From NCBI GenBank assembly GCA_021772365.1, contig JAJFMC010000201.1:1-5422 (forward strand): 5,422 bases of DNA, read 5' to 3'. The DNA comes from Chlamydiota bacterium (GTDB lineage: Bacteria; Chlamydiota; Chlamydiia; Chlamydiales; Criblamydiaceae). Positions within the stretch are counted from its first letter, which is position 1. Every line of letters starts with the position of its first letter. Of the stretch, positions 1-5,422 are shown piece by piece. The notes under the pieces are model-generated. The model saw nothing but the letters and a program-made list of their open reading frames with translations, made no database searches and had not been told where the DNA came from. Position numbers and translations under genes: made by a program.

Positions 1-2
1 TT

Positions 3-455
3 TGCGATTTCGTACGTTATCACACACTGGCGAAAGTCGTCCTATGCACTATTGATCCCGAATATTATGGACGGCTATCTACAGCATCGAAACTCAGCTA
101 CCAAATACAAAGGGACAAGTTTGGTGATGAAGCAGTAGAAACTTTTAAGAGTCATCACTATGCTCAGGAATATATGGCAGCACGACGATGTGATGATATG
201 GCAAAGGTTGTTGGATTCAATACTTGCGATGATGGAGGAAATATATTGAGGGAAGACCACTCCCTTCCCGGATTCCCTACATATGCTGAAGCAGTCAAAT
301 GTGTGTTGAGTGGAGAAGGAAGTCACCCAAAAAATGAAGACTGGATTGTCCGCATTGAAACGATGTACTGGTACATGGCAAGTGACCGTGCATCGTTCGA
401 AGAGCTTATTAAAACAACAGATCCCAATGACATCATTTCATCGATATTGCACTAA
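3..455 (+). CDS. C-terminal part of an unrecognised protein (start outside window)
   Basis: The frame beginning at position 3 is open from the left edge to the TAA at 453-455, giving 150 residues; position 1-2 belong to a cut codon. The first ATG inside it (174) has no convincing ribosome binding site and the frame upstream of it reads like normal protein, so the gene almost certainly starts to the left of the window. The visible part is soluble, with no membrane segment, mixed charge, and five cysteines spread along it (first codon, then near LCTID, RRCDD, NTCDD and VKCVL). The last third is rich in acidic and aromatic residues (RIETMYWYM, then FEELIKTTDPND). I do not recognise the family and give no function. 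It converges with the minus-strand gene at 531, from which it is separated by 75 bases. Confidence 0.75.
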   Translation, partial: CDFVRYHTLAKVVLCTIDPEYYGRLSTASKLSYQIQRDKFGDEAVETFKSHHYAQEYMAARRCDDMAKVVGFNTCDDGGNILREDHSLPGFPTYAEAVKCVLSGEGSHPKNEDWIVRIETMYWYMASDRASFEELIKTTDPNDIISSILH

Positions 456-467
456 GTAGAACGGAGC

Positions 468-500
468 AATAGGCGATAAGGTAACTTTCGTTAACCTATT
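468..500. terminator. Imperfect hairpin between convergent genes, possible terminator
   Basis: Between the stop codons at 455 and 531 the arms AATAGG (468-473) and CCTATT (495-500) are exact inverted repeats. Inside them AGGTAAC (479-485) can pair with GTTAACCT (490-497) with one bulged base around a TTTC loop; the two foldings share bases and compete. The location between two convergent stops fits a shared terminator. There is no clean run of T directly after either arm on either strand, so this would be a weak or non-classical terminator. Confidence 0.3.
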
Positions 501-530
501 ATTCATGAATACAATATTATTTTTCCTGTA

Positions 531-2006
531 TTAAGAACTCAGCATTTCCAAATCTAAATCACTAATTTCATCTTGTCCAGAGCTACTGATCTCGTCCGAT
601 TCGAAGTTATCGTTTTCATTCGCTGGGTCTAGTTGTATGATATGTCCTTCGTTTTCTATGAGAGACTCCGAGGTATTTTGATCCATTCCTTGTGGATTGC
701 GCCATTCATTAACTTTGGTTCTGATATAAACAACAGTCGCCTTCCCTGCGGTATAGGTTAGCCTGAGTCCATTTGGAATTTTTCCCAATAATGAAAATAC
801 TGGTGCTGGTAATGCTGTAGCAAGTGTTGCTGCCAAATAACAGTCACGTGTGTGATCATAAAAATTATCGCCAGGATATTCACTCGTTGCATCGTGTAGA
901 GCATTTTGTCCACCAACGATCGGATGAGACTGAAAGGTAAAATTTCTGGGAGTGTGGCTTGTACAAACACCAGGTTGTATGGGAAAACGTTCATAAGTAT
1001 TCCACTCGTAATTCTCACCAATAGCCCTGGATGAATAGATCGAAAGCTTTGTTAGCTGCCAAATGAATATTCCTATAGCGATCCAGTAGACAACAGAAGC
1101 AAGGTTATAAGCATATGAACGAATCTGATATTCTCGTACCCGATTTCCATTCTGGAGTGCCGTTTCGACTTGCTCAACAGTAATATTGTTTTCTGCTGAA
1201 GGATTTTCTAAGAGCTGATCAGCATTAGGGTTATTTCGATACTGAATAAATTCTTTAAATTTGGACAGATGACTGCGTAGCAACCTAAACTCAGAGATGG
1301 ATAATGGAGGGGGCTTCCAACCCCACATTTCTACTAGGTATGTCCCTAAAGTCCCCACGGCACTCCCTGCAACTGCAAAACCAAAACCTGCAGCAGGAAC
1401 ACCACTTGTTAGACGACCAGGCACATGCAGTTCGAAAGAGAAATGTGCTATTTTTGTTCCAAGTAGTGTTAGATATTCACAAGTAACTTTAAGATTTTTG
1501 ATGAAACTTCTTTGATCCAGAAATAGTTGCTCATTAGAACCTAAGCCATCGATAATGTTACGCCCCCAAGTTTGGTTTGCATTAACCATAATATGTTTTC
1601 GAAAGATGTCCGCTGTTGCTTTCGTGGCCTTAGCTTCAAAACAGTTATAGTCATTCCGCCAATCATCATCACTTATTGAGCACGTATCGTATGTATCATT
1701 CAAGATGAGTGGAATCACAAGGGAACACGCAGTAACAGAAACAACTCCAATTACTAACCCCATAATTATCATCTTTTTTTGAAAAAATATACCCTGCGTA
1801 TCGGAAGGATAAACTTGCAAGGAGACTACCTGGCCACGTTCTGTTGCAGCTTGCAATGCATCTGTAAAAAAAGTGATCGCATCCAAAGCAACTTGAGTTT
1901 CATCCTGGAGAGCTTGTATTTTAGACAACGCCTCCACTTCGTCAACCCCATCCAAAATGACGTAATGTGAATTTTGAGTTACTTTATCTACCTGTATCAC
2001 AGTCAT
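531..2006 (-). CDS. Unrecognised four-segment membrane protein with acidic serine-rich tail
   Basis: From the ATG at 2004-2006 this encodes about 491 residues. A TTG two codons upstream (2010-2012) is possible, but the AGGGG at 2015-2019 lies 8 bases from the ATG and only 2 from the TTG, so I chose the ATG. Layout: residues 1-78 soluble, with a helical stretch at about 20-58; hydrophobic segments at about 79-102 (IIMGLVIGVVSV), 204-225 (alanine/glycine-rich, FGFAVAGSAVG), 302-320 (VVYWIAIGIFIW) and 388-407 (alanine/leucine-rich). The loop between segments 1 and 2 has cysteines near 109, 122 and 176. The 55 residues after the last arginine (near 436) contain no lysine or arginine. Within the last 30, ten are Asp or Glu, mixed with serines. 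There is no cleavable signal peptide at the N-terminus. I do not recognise the family. It is divergent from the SUI1 gene and not in an operon here. The architecture is compatible with a secreted protein that inserts in host membranes, but also with an ordinary inner-membrane protein. Confidence 0.8.
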   Translation of the reverse strand: MTVIQVDKVTQNSHYVILDGVDEVEALSKIQALQDETQVALDAITFFTDALQAATERGQVVSLQVYPSDTQGIFFQKKMIIMGLVIGVVSVTACSLVIPLILNDTYDTCSISDDDWRNDYNCFEAKATKATADIFRKHIMVNANQTWGRNIIDGLGSNEQLFLDQRSFIKNLKVTCEYLTLLGTKIAHFSFELHVPGRLTSGVPAAGFGFAVAGSAVGTLGTYLVEMWGWKPPPLSISEFRLLRSHLSKFKEFIQYRNNPNADQLLENPSAENNITVEQVETALQNGNRVREYQIRSYAYNLASVVYWIAIGIFIWQLTKLSIYSSRAIGENYEWNTYERFPIQPGVCTSHTPRNFTFQSHPIVGGQNALHDATSEYPGDNFYDHTRDCYLAATLATALPAPVFSLLGKIPNGLRLTYTAGKATVVYIRTKVNEWRNPQGMDQNTSESLIENEGHIIQLDPANENDNFESDEISSSGQDEISDLDLEMLSS

Positions 2007-2014
2007 GTGCAAGA

Positions 2015-2019
2015 CCCCT
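2015..2019 (-). promoter_or_regulatory. Ribosome binding site AGGGG that favours the ATG start
   Basis: Read on the minus strand the sequence is TAGGGGTCTTGCACATG. The AGGGG is 8 bases from the ATG at 2004-2006, a normal distance, but only 2 bases from the in-frame TTG at 2010-2012. This decides the start of the membrane protein gene in favour of the ATG. Confidence 0.5.
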
Positions 2020-2025
2020 ATCTAT

Positions 2026-2053
2026 TTTATAAATAAACTATGGGAGATTACAA
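2026..2053 (-). promoter_or_regulatory. Possible sigma-70-type promoter of the membrane protein gene
   Basis: On the minus strand TTGTAA (2048-2053) is followed after 16 bases by TATAAA (2026-2031), four and five matches to the consensus hexamers. Transcription would start near 2019, right at the ribosome binding site, leaving a leader of only about 13 bases. That short leader and the AT-rich surroundings make this a tentative call. Confidence 0.3.
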
Positions 2054-2112
2054 GGTCGACGGAAGGTTTTCAAGCTATATTTATTTTACTTTTATTGTTA
2101 GATTATTTTCAT

Positions 2113-2141
2113 TTGACAGCAACGCCATACTTCTTTTTACT
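2113..2141 (+). promoter_or_regulatory. Likely sigma-70-type promoter of the SUI1 gene
   Basis: A perfect TTGACA (2113-2118) is followed after 17 bases by TTTACT (2136-2141), which matches four of six bases of the -10 consensus. TACTAT at 2138-2143 is an alternative -10 with a 19-base spacer. The leader to the ATG at 2186 would be about 35-40 bases. The perfect -35 box and its position in a divergent intergenic region support the call. Confidence 0.5.
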
Positions 2142-2185
2142 ATACAAGGTCTATAAACGCTTACTGAGCATCGTAGGAGAAATAA

Positions 2186-2527
2186 ATGAGTGGTATTGTC
2201 TATTCAACAGAAAAGGGGCGGTTGTGTCCCGATTGTGGTGAACCGGTTGACTCGTGTCGCTGTGAAACTCACCGAAAGAGTCAAGTATTGGGATCGGGAA
2301 AGGTTCGTGTTAGGCGTGAAGTCAAGAAGCGTGGTGGTAAATCCGTGTCTGTTATCAATGGTTTGGCGATGAATGAACAGTCGTTGAAAGAATGCTGTCG
2401 AGAGATAAAACAAAAGCTTGGTGTTGGAGGAGCAGTCAAAGGCGGGAACATTGAAATCCAAGGAGAACACATAAGCTATATCATCGAACACTTGAAGAAG
2501 AAAGGAATAGACGCAAAAAAAGGATAG
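2186..2527 (+). CDS. yciH: SUI1/eIF1-like translation initiation factor, YciH family
   Basis: The 113-residue product is a bacterial homologue of eukaryotic/archaeal eIF1 (SUI1). E. coli YciH (108 residues) is the reference; it is thought to act at the small ribosomal subunit and affect start-site fidelity, and its cellular role is not fully settled. The N-terminus IVYSTEKGR (4-12) matches the YciH signature. It is followed by C14xxC17 and C24xC26, a possible zinc-binding knuckle that E. coli YciH lacks. The SUI1 domain spans about 38-108, with the basic motif RGGKSVSVINGL (49-60) and the glycine-rich GVGGAVKGGNIEIQG (79-93). AGGAG at 2175-2179 lies 6 bases from the ATG and supports the start. 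The gene appears monocistronic. Its stop is only 3 bases from the stop of the convergent flavoprotein gene, so the two transcripts probably overlap at their 3' ends. Confidence 0.95.
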   Translation: MSGIVYSTEKGRLCPDCGEPVDSCRCETHRKSQVLGSGKVRVRREVKKRGGKSVSVINGLAMNEQSLKECCREIKQKLGVGGAVKGGNIEIQGEHISYIIEHLKKKGIDAKKG

Positions 2528-2530
2528 TAT

Positions 2531-3898
2531 TTACCCTTTAGTTGTGCATTTTTCGTAGAGGCCCCTAAGGCGGTGTTGTGGGTCGTATTGATTTTTGATC
2601 TGTTCATATTTCTGGTGGTTGTAGAGACTCCAAAACTCCTCTTCGGTATAATAGGAAGATGAATAGAGGCTTTTGAATCCACCGAGATGTGTCGTCATTT
2701 TCTCGATCATGCGATTGTAATACCCCTCTTCATGGGAAGTTGGAATGCTCTTCCAGAACCCAAAATCTAAATATAGAGTCGAAGGGTCCATCGGACAAAA
2801 ATCATAATGTTTATTTTTCGAATAAGCCTTTGTCGGGCATATCCAGATGGGTTTGATACCGATATCTTCTCTAAAAAACTCATAAAATTTTTCTGATTGG
2901 TGAACAGGGATGGATGTATCTTGAATGATAGACTCCTGTTTCCCATATAGGTTATCGAGAGTAGAACGTAGCTGTGGGTGTCTGTTTAAAAAGTGCATGA
3001 TTTTTCCGTACTGCTCAGAGCCTAGCATCCACTTACCGAATAACATCCGCATCAAGGGATTTTGCATAAAAAACACGTCGGAACACCAAAACCAATCGGG
3101 ATCCCACCTCCAGATATAGTCTAGAGTTGTTAGATAATCCGTTTCTCTCTTTTGCAACGAACGGTAATAGATCTCGCGATATCGATAGTTGCTGACCCAT
3201 GGAGCTTCGTCGACAAACTCTCCTATGGTAATGACCATATCATTTTGATCAAAAATCACTCCTTCGATGTAATTTTGTGACCCTTCTAGGCAAAGAGACT
3301 CTATGGAGGAAAAAAAACTCTTAGGGTCAGTAAAATGAAGGTGTGTTAATTTTACAAAAGGCTTTGCAGGGATAAGTTTCACCGTTACTTTCAGGGCATA
3401 TCCTAGAGTGCCGAAAGTGTTTGGAAATGCATAAAACAGTTCCCTGTGTTCGTTAGAGGGATTACAATTGACAACTGAACCATTACTTAACAAGATATCT
3501 AGATCTTGAATTGTCTCGTGAACAAGGCCATAGCGGAAAGAGGAGGATTCGATGCCGCAACCGGAAAGAGCTCCACCTACAGTAATCGTTTTGAGCTCAG
3601 GGACGACAGTAGGTAGGCAGGAGTATTTGAGGGTTTCGTTGACAAGTTGTTCATATGTAGTCATACCCTCCACTTCAGCGCTGAGGTTTTCTTTATCGAC
3701 AGAAATGACCGAATTAAAATCTTTTACATTGAGGGCCTTGTCTTTACTCCCTCTAGTTTTTGGCCGAAATAGATTAGAAGTGTTTTTTTCTAATCGAATT
3801 TTGTGATGATCGGATTGCTGCAGACTTTGTAATCCTTTAGCAAGTCGGTCTTTTTTTTCTTGATACTGTTTTTGGTTTTCTTGGACGGTTGTCTCCAT
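2531..3898 (-). CDS. DHCR24-like FAD-dependent reductase, possible methylene-lipid reductase
   Basis: This 455-residue protein belongs to the FAD_binding_4 (PCMH-type) flavoproteins and resembles eukaryotic delta-24-sterol reductase (DHCR24/DWF1) over most of its length. The FAD-binding domain is at about 57-180, with VVPELKTITVGG (98-109), GCGIESSSFRYG (113-124) and GTLGYALKV (163-171), close to DHCR24 VPELDDLTVGG and GTGIESSSHKYGL. Later blocks also match: IKPIWICP (348-355), LYLDFGFW (375-382) and EEEFWSLY (419-426). Human DHCR24 has 516 residues and an N-terminal membrane segment; here the N-terminus is a charged, probably helical stretch (1-37), so the protein is likely cytoplasmic or membrane-peripheral. 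A tryptophan-rich block, WRWDPDWFWC (263-272), is absent from human DHCR24 and, as I recall, is typical of bacterial members. Its start lies 5 bases after the cfa stop. Known relatives reduce C=C bonds in sterols or 10-methylene fatty acids (TmsA/BfaA). Given the cfa partner I favour a fatty-acid substrate; a sterol substrate remains possible. Confidence 0.9.
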   Translation of the reverse strand: METTVQENQKQYQEKKDRLAKGLQSLQQSDHHKIRLEKNTSNLFRPKTRGSKDKALNVKDFNSVISVDKENLSAEVEGMTTYEQLVNETLKYSCLPTVVPELKTITVGGALSGCGIESSSFRYGLVHETIQDLDILLSNGSVVNCNPSNEHRELFYAFPNTFGTLGYALKVTVKLIPAKPFVKLTHLHFTDPKSFFSSIESLCLEGSQNYIEGVIFDQNDMVITIGEFVDEAPWVSNYRYREIYYRSLQKRETDYLTTLDYIWRWDPDWFWCSDVFFMQNPLMRMLFGKWMLGSEQYGKIMHFLNRHPQLRSTLDNLYGKQESIIQDTSIPVHQSEKFYEFFREDIGIKPIWICPTKAYSKNKHYDFCPMDPSTLYLDFGFWKSIPTSHEEGYYNRMIEKMTTHLGGFKSLYSSSYYTEEEFWSLYNHQKYEQIKNQYDPQHRLRGLYEKCTTKG

Positions 3899-3903
3899 AC
3901 CTT

Positions 3904-5034
3904 TTACCTTACTGTATCATAGCCCCCTATCACGCCGTTTGGTGATAAGACCATTTGCCAGAGTTGCATCGACCTAGCTCTGAAGGCACCTGCACATGAG
4001 AGGAGGTAGTAGTTCCATAGCCTGAAAAACTTATTATCATATTGTTCACTCAAGTGTTCCCAATTGTTATTAAAATTTTTATGCCATTCCAGAAGGGTTT
4101 TATCGTAATCAGCACCGATGTTATGTAGATCTTCAAAGATAAATTGATTCTCCATTGCACCGCTCAATAGCTTGATAGAAGGTAATATGCTGTTTGGAAA
4201 GATGTATTTAGTTATCCATGGGTCAACGAACTGGCTAGTATCGTTTCGTCCGATAGTATGTAATAGAAACAACCCATCGTCTTTAATATTTCGGCGTGCA
4301 ATGTCTATGAATGTCTTGTAGTTTTTGATTCCTACATGTTCACAAAGGCCGACGCTAACTACATGATCAAATTTACTTCCAGATGGGTTGTACATATGTT
4401 CATCTCGATAGTCACATAAGAAAAATTCTACCGGAAGCCCTTGGCATTGCTTTTTTGCGTAGTTAACCTGCTCTACGGAGATATTTGCTGCTACAACTTG
4501 TACACCATATTTTTCAGCAGCATATTTTGCTAATGTTCCCCACCCGCATCCCAGTTCCAGTATGCGATCGCCAGGCTTCACACCAAGTTTTCGGCAGATG
4601 AGGTCGAACTTATTGTTCTGTGCCTCGTCGAGATTTCCTGCATTTTTCCAGTATCCGCACGTATAAGCCATTGTAGGTCCAAGCATGCGTTCGTAGAGGT
4701 CATTCCCAAGATTATAGTGTTCTTGTGCAACCCGTAATGAACGAAACCTGGTTTGTAAGTTAATCATCGTATTCATAATGGACTTAGCGATTACCATCCA
4801 TTTTTTGTTGAAGTTTCCATCGATTTGATTGCGACAAATTCTGTAAAATAGTTCATCGAGTTGATCGCAATCCCACCAACCTTCCATATACCCTTCACCT
4901 GCACCTAGTGATCCCTGTATCTGTAGCCTTTTGAACAATCGAGGGTCGAGAATACGGATATCATGGGGTTTTTGGCCATCGACAGTGACGCCGGCAGACT
5001 CCAAAAAATTGATTAACAAGTGGTTAGCAGGCAT
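3904..5034 (-). CDS. cfa: Cyclopropane fatty acid synthase family SAM methyltransferase
   Basis: The 376-residue product matches E. coli Cfa (382 residues) from end to end. Cfa transfers a methylene carbon from S-adenosylmethionine to the cis double bond of phospholipid acyl chains at the inner membrane. The N-terminal lipid-binding domain covers about 1-100, with GSLGAGEGYMEGWW (41-54). The catalytic domain follows, with EHYNLGNDLYERML (105-118) and SAM motif I ELGCGWG (160-166). All bicarbonate-site residues of E. coli Cfa appear kept: C126 in AYTCGYW, E232 in CEHVG, H259 and I261 in LLHTIG, and Y310 in GADYDKTL. The end CAGAFRAR (347-354) is also typical. An in-frame TAG 9 bases upstream of the ATG fixes the start; AAGGA at 5046-5050 is the likely ribosome binding site, with a rather long spacing of 11 bases. 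It is the first gene of an operon with the flavoprotein. Family members can also make 10-methylene/methyl chains (TmsB), and the sequence alone does not exclude that. Confidence 0.95.
   Translation of the reverse strand: MPANHLLINFLESAGVTVDGQKPHDIRILDPRLFKRLQIQGSLGAGEGYMEGWWDCDQLDELFYRICRNQIDGNFNKKWMVIAKSIMNTMINLQTRFRSLRVAQEHYNLGNDLYERMLGPTMAYTCGYWKNAGNLDEAQNNKFDLICRKLGVKPGDRILELGCGWGTLAKYAAEKYGVQVVAANISVEQVNYAKKQCQGLPVEFFLCDYRDEHMYNPSGSKFDHVVSVGLCEHVGIKNYKTFIDIARRNIKDDGLFLLHTIGRNDTSQFVDPWITKYIFPNSILPSIKLLSGAMENQFIFEDLHNIGADYDKTLLEWHKNFNNNWEHLSEQYDNKFFRLWNYYLLSCAGAFRARSMQLWQMVLSPNGVIGGYDTVR
3907..3911 (-). promoter_or_regulatory. Ribosome binding site of the flavoprotein gene inside the cfa end
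   Basis: Read on the minus strand, TAAGG lies in the last two sense codons of cfa (GTA AGG), 8 bases before the flavoprotein ATG at 3896-3898. The cfa stop codon TAA (3904-3906) sits between the site and the ATG. This arrangement predicts one transcript and translational coupling of the two enzymes. Confidence 0.6.
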
Positions 5035-5076
5035 AACAAAACTATTCCTTTTATTTAGTTTTCTAGCGAGTATTCA

Positions 5077-5106
5077 ATACTATTTTCACATTATCATTTA
5101 AGTTAA
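5077..5106 (-). promoter_or_regulatory. Tentative promoter of the cfa-flavoprotein operon
   Basis: On the minus strand TTAACT (5101-5106) is followed after 18 bases by TAGTAT (5077-5082), each matching four of six consensus bases. The leader to the ATG at 5034 would be about 35 bases. The surroundings are AT-rich, so hexamers of this quality occur by chance. In E. coli, cfa has a stationary-phase (RpoS) promoter; nothing here shows that directly. Confidence 0.25.
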
Positions 5107-5386
5107 TTATCTGATACCCCTTTTGAAAGTAACGTACATGTTCGTCCCTCACCCCATTTAAGATCTTTTCTATAGAGATATTTTGCGCCGTTCCACGACC
5201 CTTAGACCCCGATTACCACCCCAAACCGCAGTTAAAACTTCTTTGAGTGCGTCAGATACGACTGTAGCGACGCAGGGAAATACTCCGTCTTTTCCAAGGA
5301 GTTACAGGAAGTAGATGGCGTGCTCAAAAAAGTTTTAGCTGTGTATCATCCCATATAAACAATTCATACTGTAAGCTAATATGAAG

Positions 5387-5412
5387 CAATGGATTTTTAT
5401 GAAAAATCCTTG
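5387..5412. repeat. Inverted repeat with 3-base loop near the right edge
   Basis: GGATTTTT (5391-5398) and AAAAATCC (5402-5409) are perfect inverted repeats around the loop ATG. With one bulged T (5390), CAA (5387-5389) also pairs with TTG (5410-5412), giving an 11-pair stem. It could be a transcription terminator for a gene to the right, a regulatory operator, or the end of a mobile element. The window ends too soon to tell. No T-run follows on the plus strand. Confidence 0.6.
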
Positions 5413-5422
5413 TTCCGTATTC

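Larger units (their letters stand above)
5035..5422. other. 388-base stretch without a convincing gene
   Basis: This region is the leader of the cfa operon plus unassigned sequence. Positions 5035-5120 are AT-rich and probably hold the operon promoter. Positions 5130-5300 are richer in GC and read differently. Two short frames are open without good starts: plus strand 5236-5358 (41 codons including the stop, no ATG) and minus strand about 5170-5288 (about 39 codons). Their length is within chance expectation, although both read like ordinary protein; they may be decayed gene remnants. I see no tRNA, no rRNA and no CRISPR-like repeats. An ATG at 5381 opens a frame to the right edge (14 codons) but has no clear ribosome binding site. 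Confidence 0.5.

Noticed and set aside
501..510. Perfect palindrome ATTCATGAAT between convergent genes
   Set aside because: Ten-base AT-rich palindromes are common by chance, and there is no second copy or promoter nearby to suggest an operator.
1297..1515. Plus-strand frames opposite the membrane protein gene
   Set aside because: They lie entirely within the longer minus-strand gene, lack ribosome binding sites and do not resemble any protein I know.
2005..2241. Hydrophobic 78-codon plus-strand frame overlapping the divergent promoter region and the SUI1 start
   Set aside because: It has no ribosome binding site, covers the likely promoters, and overlaps the clear SUI1 gene in another frame. 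Its hydrophobic character is explained by the T-rich sequence.
2204..2491. Minus-strand frames opposite the SUI1 gene
   Set aside because: They are antisense shadows of a well-recognised gene.
5282..5301. ACTCC...GGAGT inverted repeat
   Set aside because: The stem is five pairs with a 10-base loop and no T-run follows; this is within chance expectation.
5381..5422. Possible gene start (ATG at 5381, or in-frame ATG at 5399) running off the right edge
   Set aside because: Only 14 codons are visible, no ribosome binding site is seen, and the inverted repeat covers the same bases.

Overview
The window looks like a piece of a moderately AT-rich bacterial chromosome with compact genes and short spacers. 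The best-recognised proteins point to a Gram-negative bacterium, most likely a gammaproteobacterium. The cyclopropane fatty acid synthase follows E. coli Cfa over its whole length. The SUI1 protein is of the YciH type, with a CxxC...CxC motif near its N-terminus that I associate with proteobacterial members. A DHCR24-like flavoprotein is also present. From memory, such proteins occur in Coxiella and in some Chlamydiae as well as in Actinobacteria, so a host-associated lineage (Legionellales-like or chlamydial) is plausible. That placement is inference.

Layout from left to right: (1) positions 3-455, plus strand, the C-terminal 150 residues of an unrecognised protein whose start lies outside the window; (2) 456-530, a short spacer between convergent genes with an imperfect hairpin; (3) 531-2006, minus strand, an unrecognised protein of about 491 residues with four predicted membrane segments and a long acidic, serine-rich tail; (4) 2007-2185, a divergent promoter region; (5) 2186-2527, plus strand, a SUI1/eIF1-like translation factor; (6) 2531-3898 and 3904-5034, minus strand, a two-gene operon transcribed cfa first, then the DHCR24-like flavoprotein 5 bases later; (7) 5035-5422, a stretch without a convincing gene that holds the operon's leader region and, at the edge, a strong inverted repeat.

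The most interesting part is the cfa/flavoprotein pair. A SAM-dependent enzyme that methylates a lipid double bond is translationally linked to a flavoprotein from a family that reduces C=C bonds. The same logic is known in actinobacterial 10-methyl-branched fatty acid synthesis (TmsB/TmsA, also called BfaB/BfaA) and in plant sterol synthesis (methyltransferase followed by DWF1). The pair may therefore make a methyl-branched membrane lipid rather than a plain cyclopropane lipid or a sterol. The second point of interest is the unrecognised multi-pass protein with the acidic tail, which could be a membrane-targeted secreted protein.
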